NCBI GenBank assembly: GCA_023457495.1
Contig: JAEWLQ010000128.1
Span: 1-61,883, forward strand
DNA from: Pseudomonadota bacterium
GTDB lineage: Bacteria; Pseudomonadota; Gammaproteobacteria; Steroidobacterales; Steroidobacteraceae
DNA length: 61,883 nucleotides
Direction: 5' to 3'
Under the pieces are notes generated by a model, which did not search any database, was not told the origin of the DNA, and worked only from the letters and a program-made list of their open reading frames with translations. Positions 23,774-32,950 of the stretch are shown in pieces. The stretch's first letter is position 1. Every line of letters starts with the position of its first letter. A program made the translations under genes and the position numbers.

Positions 23774-25620
23774 GCCGCCTCCACCGTCGGGATCGTGAAC
23801 CGGAAAGTCGCCCCGCCGGCTGGATTGTTCTCTGCCCAGAAGTGCCCCCCGTGCGCCTCGACAATGGTGCGCGACACGGCCAGCCCCATGCCCATGCCGT
23901 GGGACTTGGTCGTGAAGAAGGGCTCGAACAGTCGCGGCAGGCACTGCGGCGCGATGCCCCTGCCGGAATCGATCACCGCGAGCTCGATCGCGCGTTCCGG
24001 GGCCGCGCGCGCCGCGACTCGCACCAACCCTGGCGGGCGCTCCGCGATCTCGCCCTTCGATTCGCCGATGGAATCCATCCCGTTGATGATGAGGTTGATC
24101 AACACCTGCGAGAGGTGCACCCGATCTCCGGACACCGGCGGCAGGCCCGACTCCACCGCGCATTCGATGATCACGCGCTTCGCCACCGCGTCCGGCCGAA
24201 CGAGCGAGCTCACGTCCCTGACCAGTCCTTCGACCGCGATGGCTTCGAAGTCGAGGTGACGGCGCTTGAGCAGGTTCTTCATGCGCGCGATCACCTCCGC
24301 GGCGCGGCGGTCGTCGCCGTGGATGTCCTTGATGATGGCGCGTAATTCCTCGAGATCGGGCGCATCGCCGCGCAGCATCATCTCGGCCGCTTCCGAATTG
24401 CGCAGGATCGCGGCCAGCGGCTGGCTCAACTCGTGCGCGAGCGCGGAGGCGAGCTGGCCGAGCATCGACACGCGCCCGGCGTGCGCGAGATTGCTGCGCA
24501 GCTCACGCGATTCATCCTGCGCGGATCGCAGCGTCGTCACGTCGCGCAGCACGCCGCGCAGGAGCAGCGGGCGCCCCGCCCGGTCGCGTTCGAGCTGGCC
24601 GCGCGCGGCAACCCAGCGCAGGCCATCGGCGGGAAGGCAGACGCGGTACTCGCTCTCGTACTCGCTGCCCTTGATCAGCAGCGTGTCGACCGCTCGCTGC
24701 ACGCGTGCCTGGTCGTCCGGATGCACGCGCGCATTCCACTGCGCACGGTCGTGGACATCGCGTTCATCGTCGAAGCCGAACAAGGCGCGGCTCTGCGCGG
24801 TCGACCACAGGCGATCCGCGCGGATATCCCACGACCACAGGCCGAGCCCGCCCGCACTCGCCGCGAGCGCGAGGCGGCGCTCGCTCTCGCCCAGGTCGCG
24901 CGCGAGCCGCGGCGCGCGGATGATGTCGCGGCTGAGCTCGAACGCCATCGCGCACAGGGTGAGCGCGAATGGCAACGCAATCATGATCGGGATCCGCACG
25001 AATCCCCAGATCATGAGTTGCGTGAGCAGGATGGACATCACGACGAACGACAGCAAACTGCCGCCGACCACGTACGCGCGGCGGCGCGAATCGCGATCGC
25101 CGCGGCGCCACAGCGCAACCGTCGCGTCGATGACGAACGCGGTGAACAGCAGGTTGGCGAGCACCGCCAGCCATTGCCACGAACCCGTCACGGCCACCCC
25201 CACCACCGTGATGGTTTCGCCCAAGAACGGGATGCGGTCGATGCTGTCGACGCGTTCGAAGTTGAAATTCGGCTGCATCGCGAAATTCATGCCGAGAATC
25301 GCGGTGCGCAGCGCGATGACCGCGCCCGCGAGCCACACCCGCCCCGTGCCGAAGTACACCCGCACGAAAATGATCTCGCCGACCGTCGCGAAGTAGATGG
25401 GAACGTGGCACCAGCGCACCCACCATGCCCATTCTTCGGGCGTGCGGGCGTACATCGAACCGAGTTCCGTCGGAACGATGGCCGCGATCGAGAACGCCAC
25501 GAAAGCGAAGGAAAGATCGCCCCAGGAACGGCGGTCCAGCGCCCAGGTGAAAACATGCACGAGCCCGAGCAGCAGGGCTGCCGCGGCCGCCATCGACCAA
25601 AGAATCGTGACGTAGCTCAT
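23770..25620 (-). CDS. PAS-containing sensor histidine kinase (FixL-like)
   Basis: A 616-residue membrane kinase. Seven or eight hydrophobic helices occupy 1-230, a PAS domain spans about 248-365 (WSWDIRADRLW ... FGFDDE ... HPDD), and a HisKA box has H396 (ASALAHELSQPL). The ATP-binding domain shows NLIINGMDS, DSGRGI and FEPFFTTKSHGMGMGL. It should phosphorylate the FixJ-like regulator with which it overlaps by 4 bp. No heme-ligand His in the PAS can be claimed, so oxygen sensing is not supported. The membrane part may sense an envelope or lipid signal. Confidence 0.94.
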   Translation of the reverse strand: MSYVTILWSMAAAAALLLGLVHVFTWALDRRSWGDLSFAFVAFSIAAIVPTELGSMYARTPEEWAWWVRWCHVPIYFATVGEIIFVRVYFGTGRVWLAGAVIALRTAILGMNFAMQPNFNFERVDSIDRIPFLGETITVVGVAVTGSWQWLAVLANLLFTAFVIDATVALWRRGDRDSRRRAYVVGGSLLSFVVMSILLTQLMIWGFVRIPIMIALPFALTLCAMAFELSRDIIRAPRLARDLGESERRLALAASAGGLGLWSWDIRADRLWSTAQSRALFGFDDERDVHDRAQWNARVHPDDQARVQRAVDTLLIKGSEYESEYRVCLPADGLRWVAARGQLERDRAGRPLLLRGVLRDVTTLRSAQDESRELRSNLAHAGRVSMLGQLASALAHELSQPLAAILRNSEAAEMMLRGDAPDLEELRAIIKDIHGDDRRAAEVIARMKNLLKRRHLDFEAIAVEGLVRDVSSLVRPDAVAKRVIIECAVESGLPPVSGDRVHLSQVLINLIINGMDSIGESKGEIAERPPGLVRVAARAAPERAIELAVIDSGRGIAPQCLPRLFEPFFTTKSHGMGMGLAVSRTIVEAHGGHFWAENNPAGGATFRFTIPTVEAA

Positions 25621-25721
25621 AGCCGTCGCGTGGACTTCTCCCTGTCCGATGAGAGCTGGCGGGGGCGATTACACCCGCGTGCCCGCGCGGGGTATATAGA
25701 GCTTGTGGCCAATGGCGTGTT

Positions 25722-25748
25722 GCGCCGGCGCGCCTAACTTTCCGGCGC
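25722..25748 (-). terminator. Possible hairpin after the lone receiver gene
   Basis: GCGCCGG (25722-25728) pairs with CCGGCGC (25742-25748) across 13 bases. On the minus strand it lies just downstream of the receiver gene that ends at 25760. There is no convincing T-run, so it may only weaken read-through into the kinase gene. Confidence 0.3.
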
Positions 25749-25759
25749 GCGCGTCCCTT

Positions 25760-26173
25760 TCAGCGCTTGCGGACCGGGTTATCCCTTGAGGGCGACGAAG
25801 CGATCAGCACGCGCCGGATCGCCTCGATGATTTCCTGCGCCGGGTCCGTCTTGCGGAAGAATCCCGCGCAGCCCGCGCGCATCGCTTCCGCCTTCGCAGA
25901 AGGATCGTCGAAAGCGGTGATGTAGATGACCGGAACGCGCGAGCCCTCCGCGACGAGCTTCTGGTGGAGTTCGATGCCGGTCATCGCCTTGAGCCGGATG
26001 TCGACCAGCAGGCAATCGACGTGCGAATGCAACGGGTCCGCGAGGAAATCCTCGCCGGCCGCGAACGCGATCGGATGAAAGCCTGCCTGCTGCAGCAGCC
26101 GGACGAGCGAACGGCGCACGCTTTCATCGTCGTCGACGATCGCGATGTACTGGTGCCGTGGCACGGGAGGCAC
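25760..26173 (-). CDS. Stand-alone response-regulator receiver protein
   Basis: A 137-residue protein that is only a receiver domain: acidic D14-D16, phospho-acceptor D58 (LLVDIRLKAMTG), conserved Thr in YITAFDD, and Lys in FFRKTDP. There is no output domain. It lies 139 bp upstream of the FixLJ-like pair on the same strand. It could serve as a phosphate sink, phosphorelay step or allosteric partner, as CheY- or FixK-type adaptors do. The nearest kinase is the likeliest donor, which is inference. Confidence 0.9.
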   Translation of the reverse strand: MPPVPRHQYIAIVDDDESVRRSLVRLLQQAGFHPIAFAAGEDFLADPLHSHVDCLLVDIRLKAMTGIELHQKLVAEGSRVPVIYITAFDDPSAKAEAMRAGCAGFFRKTDPAQEIIEAIRRVLIASSPSRDNPVRKR

Positions 26174-26231
26174 CCCTAGCGGACCTGCGGCCGATGGAAA
26201 GACATGTTCGCCATGTCGTGTCGGCTCCGGA

Positions 26232-27851
26232 CTACGCCGCGCCTACGGGCGCGATCACGGGTTTCTCGGGCTGGGATTCGAAGTGTGGCGTCATGATCTG
26301 CACTCCAGCGGCGGCGAAGGCATCGAGGATTCTCGAGTTGAGCTCGGACCGCACCGCCAGCCGGTCCTCCGCGCGCTCGAGGTTCACATCGAGGCGATAG
26401 GTAACCGAAAAATCCGACAGCTCCCACTGCAACACGCGCGGCGGCGGATCGTGGCGCACGTGTTTGGTGTGCGCGGCGGCCTGCAGCAGCAACTCGTGGA
26501 CCTGCTTCCAGGGCACGTCATAGCCGATCGCGAGCCATACGCCGTACATCGCGCCGGCGCCCTCGCCGAGGCGCGTGTAGTTGGTCAGCTTGCCGGTCAC
26601 GATGACCGCGTTGGGCAGCGTGATCTCCTCGCGGCGGATGGTGCGCAGCTTGGTGGCGAGCGGCCCCATCTCGGTCACGACACCTTCCGTGTCGCCGACC
26701 GCGATGAAATCGCCGATCCGGAACGAGCGCGAATAGAGGATCACGAGGCCGCTGATCCACTGGTTCACCAGGCCCGACGAGGCGATCGACAGCGCGAGGC
26801 CGAAGACCACGCTCACGCCCTGGAAGATGAGGTTGTTGGACCACGGCAGCAGTGGATAGGCGATCACGATTCCGATCACCCAGAGGAATCCGACCGCGAT
26901 GCGCCGAGTCGCGCGCGCCTGTTCGGGCCGCAGCCAGCTGACCTCGCGCACGCCCTTCTCGACTTCGGCGAGAAGCCGCGACGTCCACACGGTCACCGCG
27001 CGCGTCACCAGCAGGACGGCAACTACCAGCGCGAGCCGCGGCAGCCAGCGGATGAAGGCCATCAGTGCGCCGCCGAGTTGCTCGCGCAGGTACGCCCCCA
27101 GCCGCAAGCCGAAGGGCTCCGTGTACGGGAACTGCTGCAGCACGAATACCAGGGATAGATAGACGACGGACACGATCACCGCCCAGCCGACCACCCGGAC
27201 CATCGCGCGTTCGAGCGTCGCGAGCGTGGGCATGATGTCGACGCCCGCGACGACCAGGCGCAGGCGTTTCAGGAAGTCGTCCAGCCGCCGGATTCCGCGC
27301 TCCCGCGCCTTGCGCATCAGCCAGATGATCGCGAGCACGCCCAACGCCACGAAGACCGTGAGCCCGATGCCGCGGAACAGCACCGACGGCCTGCGCTGCT
27401 CTGCCTGCGCGGCGAACGCGGCGCGCAGCTCGTTCGCGGCGCGTTGGGTCACCTGCTCGAGCGAGAGCCCGGACTCGGGATCGACGTCGCCCTGGACAAG
27501 TCCGAAAGCCGTCTGGCCACCGACGGTGACGATCATCCCGTTGAGATTCCCGACGCGCACCTCGTGAAACGCCACGGGCTTCAGCCGCTCGAACTCGCCC
27601 AGTTCGTCGATGCGTTCGAGCGTGTTCGCCAGTCTCTGGCCCGGTCCGTTGGTCCCCACCGTCGCGCGAAACGTAACGATGGGACGATTCCACACCGTGA
27701 GTGTCTGCGGTGCGGGCGCCTCCGCGGCGCTCGCCGCCTGCATCCAGGACAACGCGAGCGCCAGGAAGGCCGGAACGATGCGCCCGATCGAACGCGACCT
27801 CGAGTCGCCGCGGCGTCCCCCGCTACTTCTTTCTCCCCTGTGGAGGCGCAT
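26232..27851 (-). CDS. MscS-family mechanosensitive channel with periplasmic N-terminal domain
   Basis: A 539-residue protein. A signal peptide (about 22-42) precedes a periplasmic domain of about 130 residues. Five membrane helices follow, ending in the MscS pore-lining helix (VSVVFGLALSIASSGLVNQW). The cytoplasmic beta domain contains SRSFRIGDFIAVGDTEGVV and the TKLRTIRREEITLPNAVIV segment. It is a non-selective osmotic or small-solute channel in the inner membrane. The ATG at 27851 lies 29 bp inside the glutaminase gene, so the two are probably co-translated. The periplasmic domain distinguishes it from plain MscS. Confidence 0.92.
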   Translation of the reverse strand: MRLHRGERSSGGRRGDSRSRSIGRIVPAFLALALSWMQAASAAEAPAPQTLTVWNRPIVTFRATVGTNGPGQRLANTLERIDELGEFERLKPVAFHEVRVGNLNGMIVTVGGQTAFGLVQGDVDPESGLSLEQVTQRAANELRAAFAAQAEQRRPSVLFRGIGLTVFVALGVLAIIWLMRKARERGIRRLDDFLKRLRLVVAGVDIMPTLATLERAMVRVVGWAVIVSVVYLSLVFVLQQFPYTEPFGLRLGAYLREQLGGALMAFIRWLPRLALVVAVLLVTRAVTVWTSRLLAEVEKGVREVSWLRPEQARATRRIAVGFLWVIGIVIAYPLLPWSNNLIFQGVSVVFGLALSIASSGLVNQWISGLVILYSRSFRIGDFIAVGDTEGVVTEMGPLATKLRTIRREEITLPNAVIVTGKLTNYTRLGEGAGAMYGVWLAIGYDVPWKQVHELLLQAAAHTKHVRHDPPPRVLQWELSDFSVTYRLDVNLERAEDRLAVRSELNSRILDAFAAAGVQIMTPHFESQPEKPVIAPVGAA

Positions 27852-28848
27852 ACGGGTTTCCGCCAAGCGTGTTCGAGATGTCCGCGATCGCGTTCTGCGC
27901 GCGTACGCTGTTGCCGGCCTCGTCGAGCGGTGGCGAGACCACCGCGATGCCGAACTTCCCGGGCGAGACGGCGATGAGTCCTCCACCGACGCCGCTCTTC
28001 GCGGGCAAGCCGGTCCGCCAGAGCCACTTGCCCGAATCGTCATAAAGACCCGCGGTGGCCATCACGGCGAGCACGCGCGGGACATTTTCGGCCTTCATGA
28101 TTTGCTTTCCTGTCACCGGGTTCTTGCCGGCATTGGCCAGAGTCGCCGCCATGATCGCGAGATCCTTGGCATTGACGGCGATCGCGCACTGCTCCGTGTA
28201 GATGTCCGTCGCGCGATCCGGGTCCGACTTGATGAACTCGTACGCATACATGAGCTTGCCGATCGCCTGGTTGCGCTGGTTGGTTTCCGCCTCGGACTTG
28301 AATACTTCCTGGTCAACGGTGAGCGGCCGTCCCGCGAAGTCGGAATGGAAACCGAGAATGCTCTTCCAGATCTCGTCGCGCGTGTTTCCCTTCACCATGC
28401 TCGTCGTGGTGATCGCGCCGGGATTCACCAGAGGATTCATCTCGGGTCCGCCGAGCTCCTTCTGCGCGAACTCGATCGAGACGATCGAGTTGAAGCGCAT
28501 GCCGGTCGCATCGACTCCGATGCGCTTGAGGATCGCATCGGGCCCCGATTCCTCGATGACCTTCGCCATCGTGAAAACCTTCGAGACCGACTGGATGGAG
28601 ACCTTCGAGTCGACATCGCCGGCGGTGTACACCTTGCCGTCGGGGGTCACGAGCGCGATGCCGTAGAGCTTGGACGGGACCTTTGCGAGAGCCGGTATGT
28701 AGTCCGCGTTCTTGCCTTCGGTGGAATCCTTGTACTTCGCGTAGGCCGAGTCGAGCGCGGATTGGATGTTGTCGGCCGCACCGGCCGTCGCGGCCCCCAA
28801 CGAAATGACGATTGCCGCGACGAACGCGGCGGGCTTGAACGCAGCCAT
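27823..28848 (-). CDS. glsA: Glutaminase A family, with signal peptide
   Basis: A 341-residue enzyme. The SxxK pair is S87 and K90 (SIQSVSK), and substrate-binding stretches NPLVNPGAI and SGVGGG are present. The reaction is L-glutamine to L-glutamate plus ammonia. Most bacterial glutaminases are cytosolic; here residues 1-25 (AAIVISLGAATAGAA) are a signal peptide, so it should work in the periplasm. The start at 28848 is chosen because GGAGGAG lies 6 bp before it; an upstream ATG at 28863 lies in the previous gene. It overlaps the MscS gene by 29 bp and sits one base after the porin gene. Confidence 0.93.
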   Translation of the reverse strand: MAAFKPAAFVAAIVISLGAATAGAADNIQSALDSAYAKYKDSTEGKNADYIPALAKVPSKLYGIALVTPDGKVYTAGDVDSKVSIQSVSKVFTMAKVIEESGPDAILKRIGVDATGMRFNSIVSIEFAQKELGGPEMNPLVNPGAITTTSMVKGNTRDEIWKSILGFHSDFAGRPLTVDQEVFKSEAETNQRNQAIGKLMYAYEFIKSDPDRATDIYTEQCAIAVNAKDLAIMAATLANAGKNPVTGKQIMKAENVPRVLAVMATAGLYDDSGKWLWRTGLPAKSGVGGGLIAVSPGKFGIAVVSPPLDEAGNSVRAQNAIADISNTLGGNPYAPPQGRKK

Positions 28849-28849
28849 A

Positions 28850-30076
28850 TCAATCTCCTCCAAATGTTTTGCTGAAGTTGTACTTCGCGGAGAACTGGAA
28901 CCGCAGGTCGTCGGAAGTGAACCCGTCCTGGAAGTTCTCGCGGTCGCCCCACTGCACCTCGAGCCCGTACATCACGTTCTTCGTGGGATAGAACAGGATG
29001 TTCGCGAGCGCGTACTGGCCCTTCTTGAAGGCGTTCGGCGCCTGGCCGTTGGAGTTGTCGATGTCGAGCATCGAATAGCCGATGCTGCTGGATGCCTTTT
29101 CGCTCCAGTTGACATCGATGAATGCCACGACACCCAGCAGCGGCAGCGCGACGCCTTCGATCGGAGTCGTCGGATTGCCTGGATTGAGCTCGATGCCGAT
29201 GTCCGCTGGCGCGTCGTTCATGTAGTTCTGGATGCCTTCGCCGTAGACGACCTGAAGGCGCAGCGTCGACTTGCCGAACTTGAGGTTGGAGCTCAGGTTC
29301 GCGCCCCAGCCGATCGTGTCGCCGGACAGGTCGATCAGGTCGGGGACGGTGTCTTCCCATTCGATGTAGCGCGCGATTCCGGCCAGTTCGACGTAGCCCC
29401 ACTCGCCCCCGTAGCGGTATTCGAAAGAGAAATCCGGATAGGGGAAGTTGCCTTTCACGCCCTGTAGTTCGATGCGTTCGGCGAAGTCGCCCTGGTCGGC
29501 CGATGCGCCAGGCCGCTCGAGCGCGAACGTGAGCCGGGTGTCTCCCTTGATCGGCATCCAGCGAACCTGGACGTTGCGGAAGAAGACCATGCCGTTCGGA
29601 CCCCAGTATTCGATGGAATTCGGGAAGACGTCGATGTCCATGAATGGGCTCCACGTCTGGCCCGCGCCGAAGGCGCCGAGCTCGCCATATGCGTGCCGCA
29701 GGCGGAACGTCGTCTGCCCGGCATCCACGCCGGTGCCGAACAGCTCGAACTCGAACTGCGTCTTGAGTTCACCGAGTGGGGTGTCGGTACTCGACTTCAC
29801 GCCGAGACGGCTCTGCCTCACTCCCGCGAACCAGTGCCCGTCGACGCCGTATTCGTCTTCGAACGACGGAAGTTTCGTCGGGCGCAGCACGTCGAACCAG
29901 TTCGGATCGTTCTGCTTCGTCTGGTAACCCGTGTCGAGCATGGCGAAGCCGTAGACCTCGAATGTCGAGCCGCCCTTGTCGTCGTCCTGCGCGAGCGCGC
30001 AGACGGACATGGCCGCCGCGAGGAACGCAAAGGCCAGCGTTCGCCAAAGTAGTTTGTTCATCGTCGTGACATTCAT
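28850..30076 (-). CDS. DcaP-like outer-membrane porin
   Basis: A 408-residue protein. A signal peptide (about 10-29, ends ALAQ) precedes a beta-barrel with alternating strands and a C-terminal aromatic-rich strand. The pattern FEVYGFAMLDTGYQ, VRQSRLGVK, FRLRHAYGELGAFGAGQTWS matches the DcaP/phthalate-porin type. In Acinetobacter, DcaP moves small dicarboxylates across the outer membrane. The substrate here is inferred only: glutamate or another acid fits the neighbouring glutaminase. AGGAGGTG precedes the ATG by 7 bp. The gene lies 17 bp after the amidohydrolase. Confidence 0.85.
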   Translation of the reverse strand: MNVTTMNKLLWRTLAFAFLAAAMSVCALAQDDDKGGSTFEVYGFAMLDTGYQTKQNDPNWFDVLRPTKLPSFEDEYGVDGHWFAGVRQSRLGVKSSTDTPLGELKTQFEFELFGTGVDAGQTTFRLRHAYGELGAFGAGQTWSPFMDIDVFPNSIEYWGPNGMVFFRNVQVRWMPIKGDTRLTFALERPGASADQGDFAERIELQGVKGNFPYPDFSFEYRYGGEWGYVELAGIARYIEWEDTVPDLIDLSGDTIGWGANLSSNLKFGKSTLRLQVVYGEGIQNYMNDAPADIGIELNPGNPTTPIEGVALPLLGVVAFIDVNWSEKASSSIGYSMLDIDNSNGQAPNAFKKGQYALANILFYPTKNVMYGLEVQWGDRENFQDGFTSDDLRFQFSAKYNFSKTFGGD

Positions 30077-30093
30077 GATGGACACCTCCTGTG

Positions 30094-31161
30094 TCACTGC
30101 GAATTGGCCTTCTCCCACGCGCGAACGCGCCGCCGGGCCTCGTCGAACAGGCGTTCGTAATTTCCCTTGCGAAGTTTTTCGGAGGCCTCGGGCGTGAGCG
30201 CCGCGAACAGCGGCGCGTACGTGTCGTACACGGCGAGGTAGCTCTTCTGGTCCTTCGGCGCGACTTCGTCGGTGCCGAACAGGAAGCGATCGGGATGGCG
30301 GTTGATCACCGCGGCGACGCGCGCGATCGACTCGGGCGACTCGACCACGTACTTGGCGGTTTCCGACCAGGACAGATCGATGAACACGTGCGCGAGCGCC
30401 GGATCGTCGAGCGCGCGCGCCACCATCTGCATCTGGTCGGCGACCGGGCGCACGATGCGGCCGACGCCGCAGTGCGCCCAGATGATCTTCGTCTTGGGAT
30501 GACGTCTGAACAGCGCGACGAGTTGCTCGGCATCCCAGGGTTCCTGGCCCGGTTTGGGAAATGGCATGTCGATGTCGTTGTGCAGGATCACGAGCAGTCC
30601 AGCTTCACCGGCGAAGTCGAAGATGCGATCGAGCGCGGGATTCGTGAGGCTCGCCGTGTCGCCCGCGATCTTCGGCGACACGAACTCCTTGTGGATCGTG
30701 AATTCGCCGATGCCCGAGAACACGCCGGGGAAAACCTTGAGCACGCGCCGGATGTGATCCGCCGCGTACATGTCGGCTGGATTGAACCCGGTGATCATCG
30801 GGTCGAAACGCGCGCGGTCCTTCGGTGGCAGCGACAGGTACCGGGTCGCGATGAACGCATCCGTGAACGAGTAGTAGTAAAGCGGCGAGTCGGTCTGCAG
30901 GTAGTAAGTCGGCGCATAATCGCCGGTGTTGGCGTACGACCAGGTCTGCTGCAGCGGGATGCCGAACAGCGCGACGCGGCCGACCTTGTCGCCCATGATC
31001 TTCAGGAACTCGCGGATGTCCGTGCCTTCCTGCACGTAGTTGGTTAGATGGAAGTGCGAGTCGTTGACGACGGGGCCCTGCGAACGGTCCGCGCCCTGGC
31101 CGAAGGACGGCAGCATCACGGACAGGAGAATGCAGGTCAGGACCCGGTACATCTCGCGCAC
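30094..31161 (-). CDS. Secreted amidohydrolase (PF04909-like)
   Basis: A 355-residue TIM-barrel hydrolase with a signal peptide (about 4-23). Metal-site residues are visible: H36-x-H38 (DSHFH), a His in LVILHNDID, a His in AHCG, and a late Asp in FGTDEV. The family cleaves or decarboxylates small cyclic or amide substrates; the precise substrate is not readable. It sits between the DUF3011-barrel gene (82 bp upstream) and the DcaP-like porin, so it may act on a compound brought in by these pores. Confidence 0.85.
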   Translation of the reverse strand: MREMYRVLTCILLSVMLPSFGQGADRSQGPVVNDSHFHLTNYVQEGTDIREFLKIMGDKVGRVALFGIPLQQTWSYANTGDYAPTYYLQTDSPLYYYSFTDAFIATRYLSLPPKDRARFDPMITGFNPADMYAADHIRRVLKVFPGVFSGIGEFTIHKEFVSPKIAGDTASLTNPALDRIFDFAGEAGLLVILHNDIDMPFPKPGQEPWDAEQLVALFRRHPKTKIIWAHCGVGRIVRPVADQMQMVARALDDPALAHVFIDLSWSETAKYVVESPESIARVAAVINRHPDRFLFGTDEVAPKDQKSYLAVYDTYAPLFAALTPEASEKLRKGNYERLFDEARRRVRAWEKANSQ

Positions 31162-31243
31162 CTCGGAATCTCGGTGAACGAACGCTACGACCCAAGATCG
31201 GTTGCCCGGTACTGCCTCAAAGGGAAGGCATGGGCCTTAAGCG

Positions 31244-32797
31244 TCAGAAGAAGAACGATGCGGCGAGGGAGAACGTGTCGCCCTCCTGCCCCGCCACGTA
31301 GTAGCCGAAGGTGCTGCCCACCGGCGACTTGTCGACCCGGTTGTACTGGAAGTTCAACCGGTGATTACGCGAGTTGAACGGGTAGTAGTTCATGCCGAGG
31401 ATGTACTCGGAGCTGTCGTCGAAGCCGCTGCTCTTGTCGCCGAAGATCTGCGACGTGGCGCCGTAGATCTCGAGCTTTTTCGGGATCGCGAAGAATGCGC
31501 CCTGCACGTAGAAGCCCCAGTCCTCGATCTCGTCCGTCGGCAACGGACCGTCCGCGATGAAGTCGTTGAGCCAGCGGTAATAGAACTCCGCCTGCAGGAA
31601 GAAGCCGCGGTACTTCATGCCCATGTCCACCGCGAGATCGCGGTAGTTGACCTGAGTGACCGTCACGCCGGGGGTCAGCGCGCCGGTCTCGAACACGTTG
31701 ACGCCATCGGCGAGCTTGACCACGGTGTTGCCGGAGGCCGTGTCGATGTCCGTGTAGCGCTGCTCGGGACTGTCCGCGGCCGAGAATCCGAAGCGGGTGG
31801 CGAGCTCTTCGTGCCCTTCCCAGTCGCCGTATGCGCCGCGCGGACCGAATTCATGCGTCGTCGGCATCCACCACATCGAGCCGCTGTAGGTGAAGTTGCG
31901 GTCGAGCTGGACGGCCGTCGTGCCGAGTGTGCTCGAGGTGTTGCCGACGGCGGCGCCGTACCACAGCCCCGGCAGGATTTCGCCATTCGCGAAGACACCC
32001 TGCGTGAAATAGGGCCGGAAGAATTCGTCGGCCATCACGCGATCGTGCCCCAGCCAGTACGGATGCGAACCCTGCAGCGAGCGCGTCCCCATGTTGCCGA
32101 AGATGCCCGCGTACAGGTTGAACTTGCGATTGAACTGGTAGCCGACGTTGGCAATGATGGCGTCCTGGTCCGTCGTGTTGACCGTCCAGAACGTGATCGT
32201 GTAACGGAACTTCGGATTGCCTAACCACCCGTCGAGCCACACGAGCACGCGGTGACTGTAGATGTCCTGGCGGCCATCCACGGGCCGTTCGCGCCCCAAG
32301 TGGTCGGTGTACACCTTGTCGTCGTCGATCTGGTTGATGTACCGCAGGAGACCGTACCCGCTGATCGACATCTCTCCATGCTCGGTCTTGCCGATGAGGA
32401 ATCCTTCGCCCGGGTCGAGATAGCCGTAGGTTTCGTTGAACGGCTCCGGCGCCTCGGGACGATTCATCGGATCCTGCGCCGCCGCGGCGGTCACGGGCGC
32501 GACGGGAGAAACCGGCGCCGTCGTCGCGACCACGAAATCCGCGCCGCATCCGTCCTGCACCCATACGCCCTGATCGTCATATCCCCAGTTGCGGCCGAGC
32601 AGGCAGGGGACGGTGCCGGTGGAGCGCGACAGCAGAATGCCGGCCGAGGTGTTCGCCGGGCAATGCTGCTTCTCGCCCTTCGTCGACGAGCAACTCAGCG
32701 TTTCAGTCGCCGCGTGCGCGGCCTGCGATTGCGCGGCGATCTGGAACAGTCCCGCCGCCAACAGCGATCCTTGCCATGAGCGCATATGCAGGTTCAT
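31244..32797 (-). CDS. DUF3011-beta-barrel fusion, outer-membrane protein
   Basis: A 517-residue protein. After a signal peptide (to about 29), residues about 33-90 show the DUF3011 pattern: spaced Cys, TVPCLLGRNWGYDDQGVWV and QDGCGADFVV. A Pro/Ala linker leads into a roughly 400-residue beta-barrel with a terminal Phe (SLAASFFF), the usual outer-membrane insertion signal. DUF3011 normally forms small secreted proteins in this group of bacteria; finding it fused to a porin is unusual. A pore gated or capped by a disulfide domain is a possible reading. Confidence 0.82.
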   Translation of the reverse strand: MNLHMRSWQGSLLAAGLFQIAAQSQAAHAATETLSCSSTKGEKQHCPANTSAGILLSRSTGTVPCLLGRNWGYDDQGVWVQDGCGADFVVATTAPVSPVAPVTAAAAQDPMNRPEAPEPFNETYGYLDPGEGFLIGKTEHGEMSISGYGLLRYINQIDDDKVYTDHLGRERPVDGRQDIYSHRVLVWLDGWLGNPKFRYTITFWTVNTTDQDAIIANVGYQFNRKFNLYAGIFGNMGTRSLQGSHPYWLGHDRVMADEFFRPYFTQGVFANGEILPGLWYGAAVGNTSSTLGTTAVQLDRNFTYSGSMWWMPTTHEFGPRGAYGDWEGHEELATRFGFSAADSPEQRYTDIDTASGNTVVKLADGVNVFETGALTPGVTVTQVNYRDLAVDMGMKYRGFFLQAEFYYRWLNDFIADGPLPTDEIEDWGFYVQGAFFAIPKKLEIYGATSQIFGDKSSGFDDSSEYILGMNYYPFNSRNHRLNFQYNRVDKSPVGSTFGYYVAGQEGDTFSLAASFFF

Positions 32798-32950
32798 TGC
32801 CGACCAACTCTCCGGCTTGATGGCGTGCGCGAAGACGCGCGGACGGGTGCATCATTCCAGAGGGGCCGCGGCGACTCGTACTGCCCTTTGGAGCAGTACC
32901 CGGGATTGGACAGCGGTGTAAGGATGGCCGCGGGAAGCGATGTCGACCGC

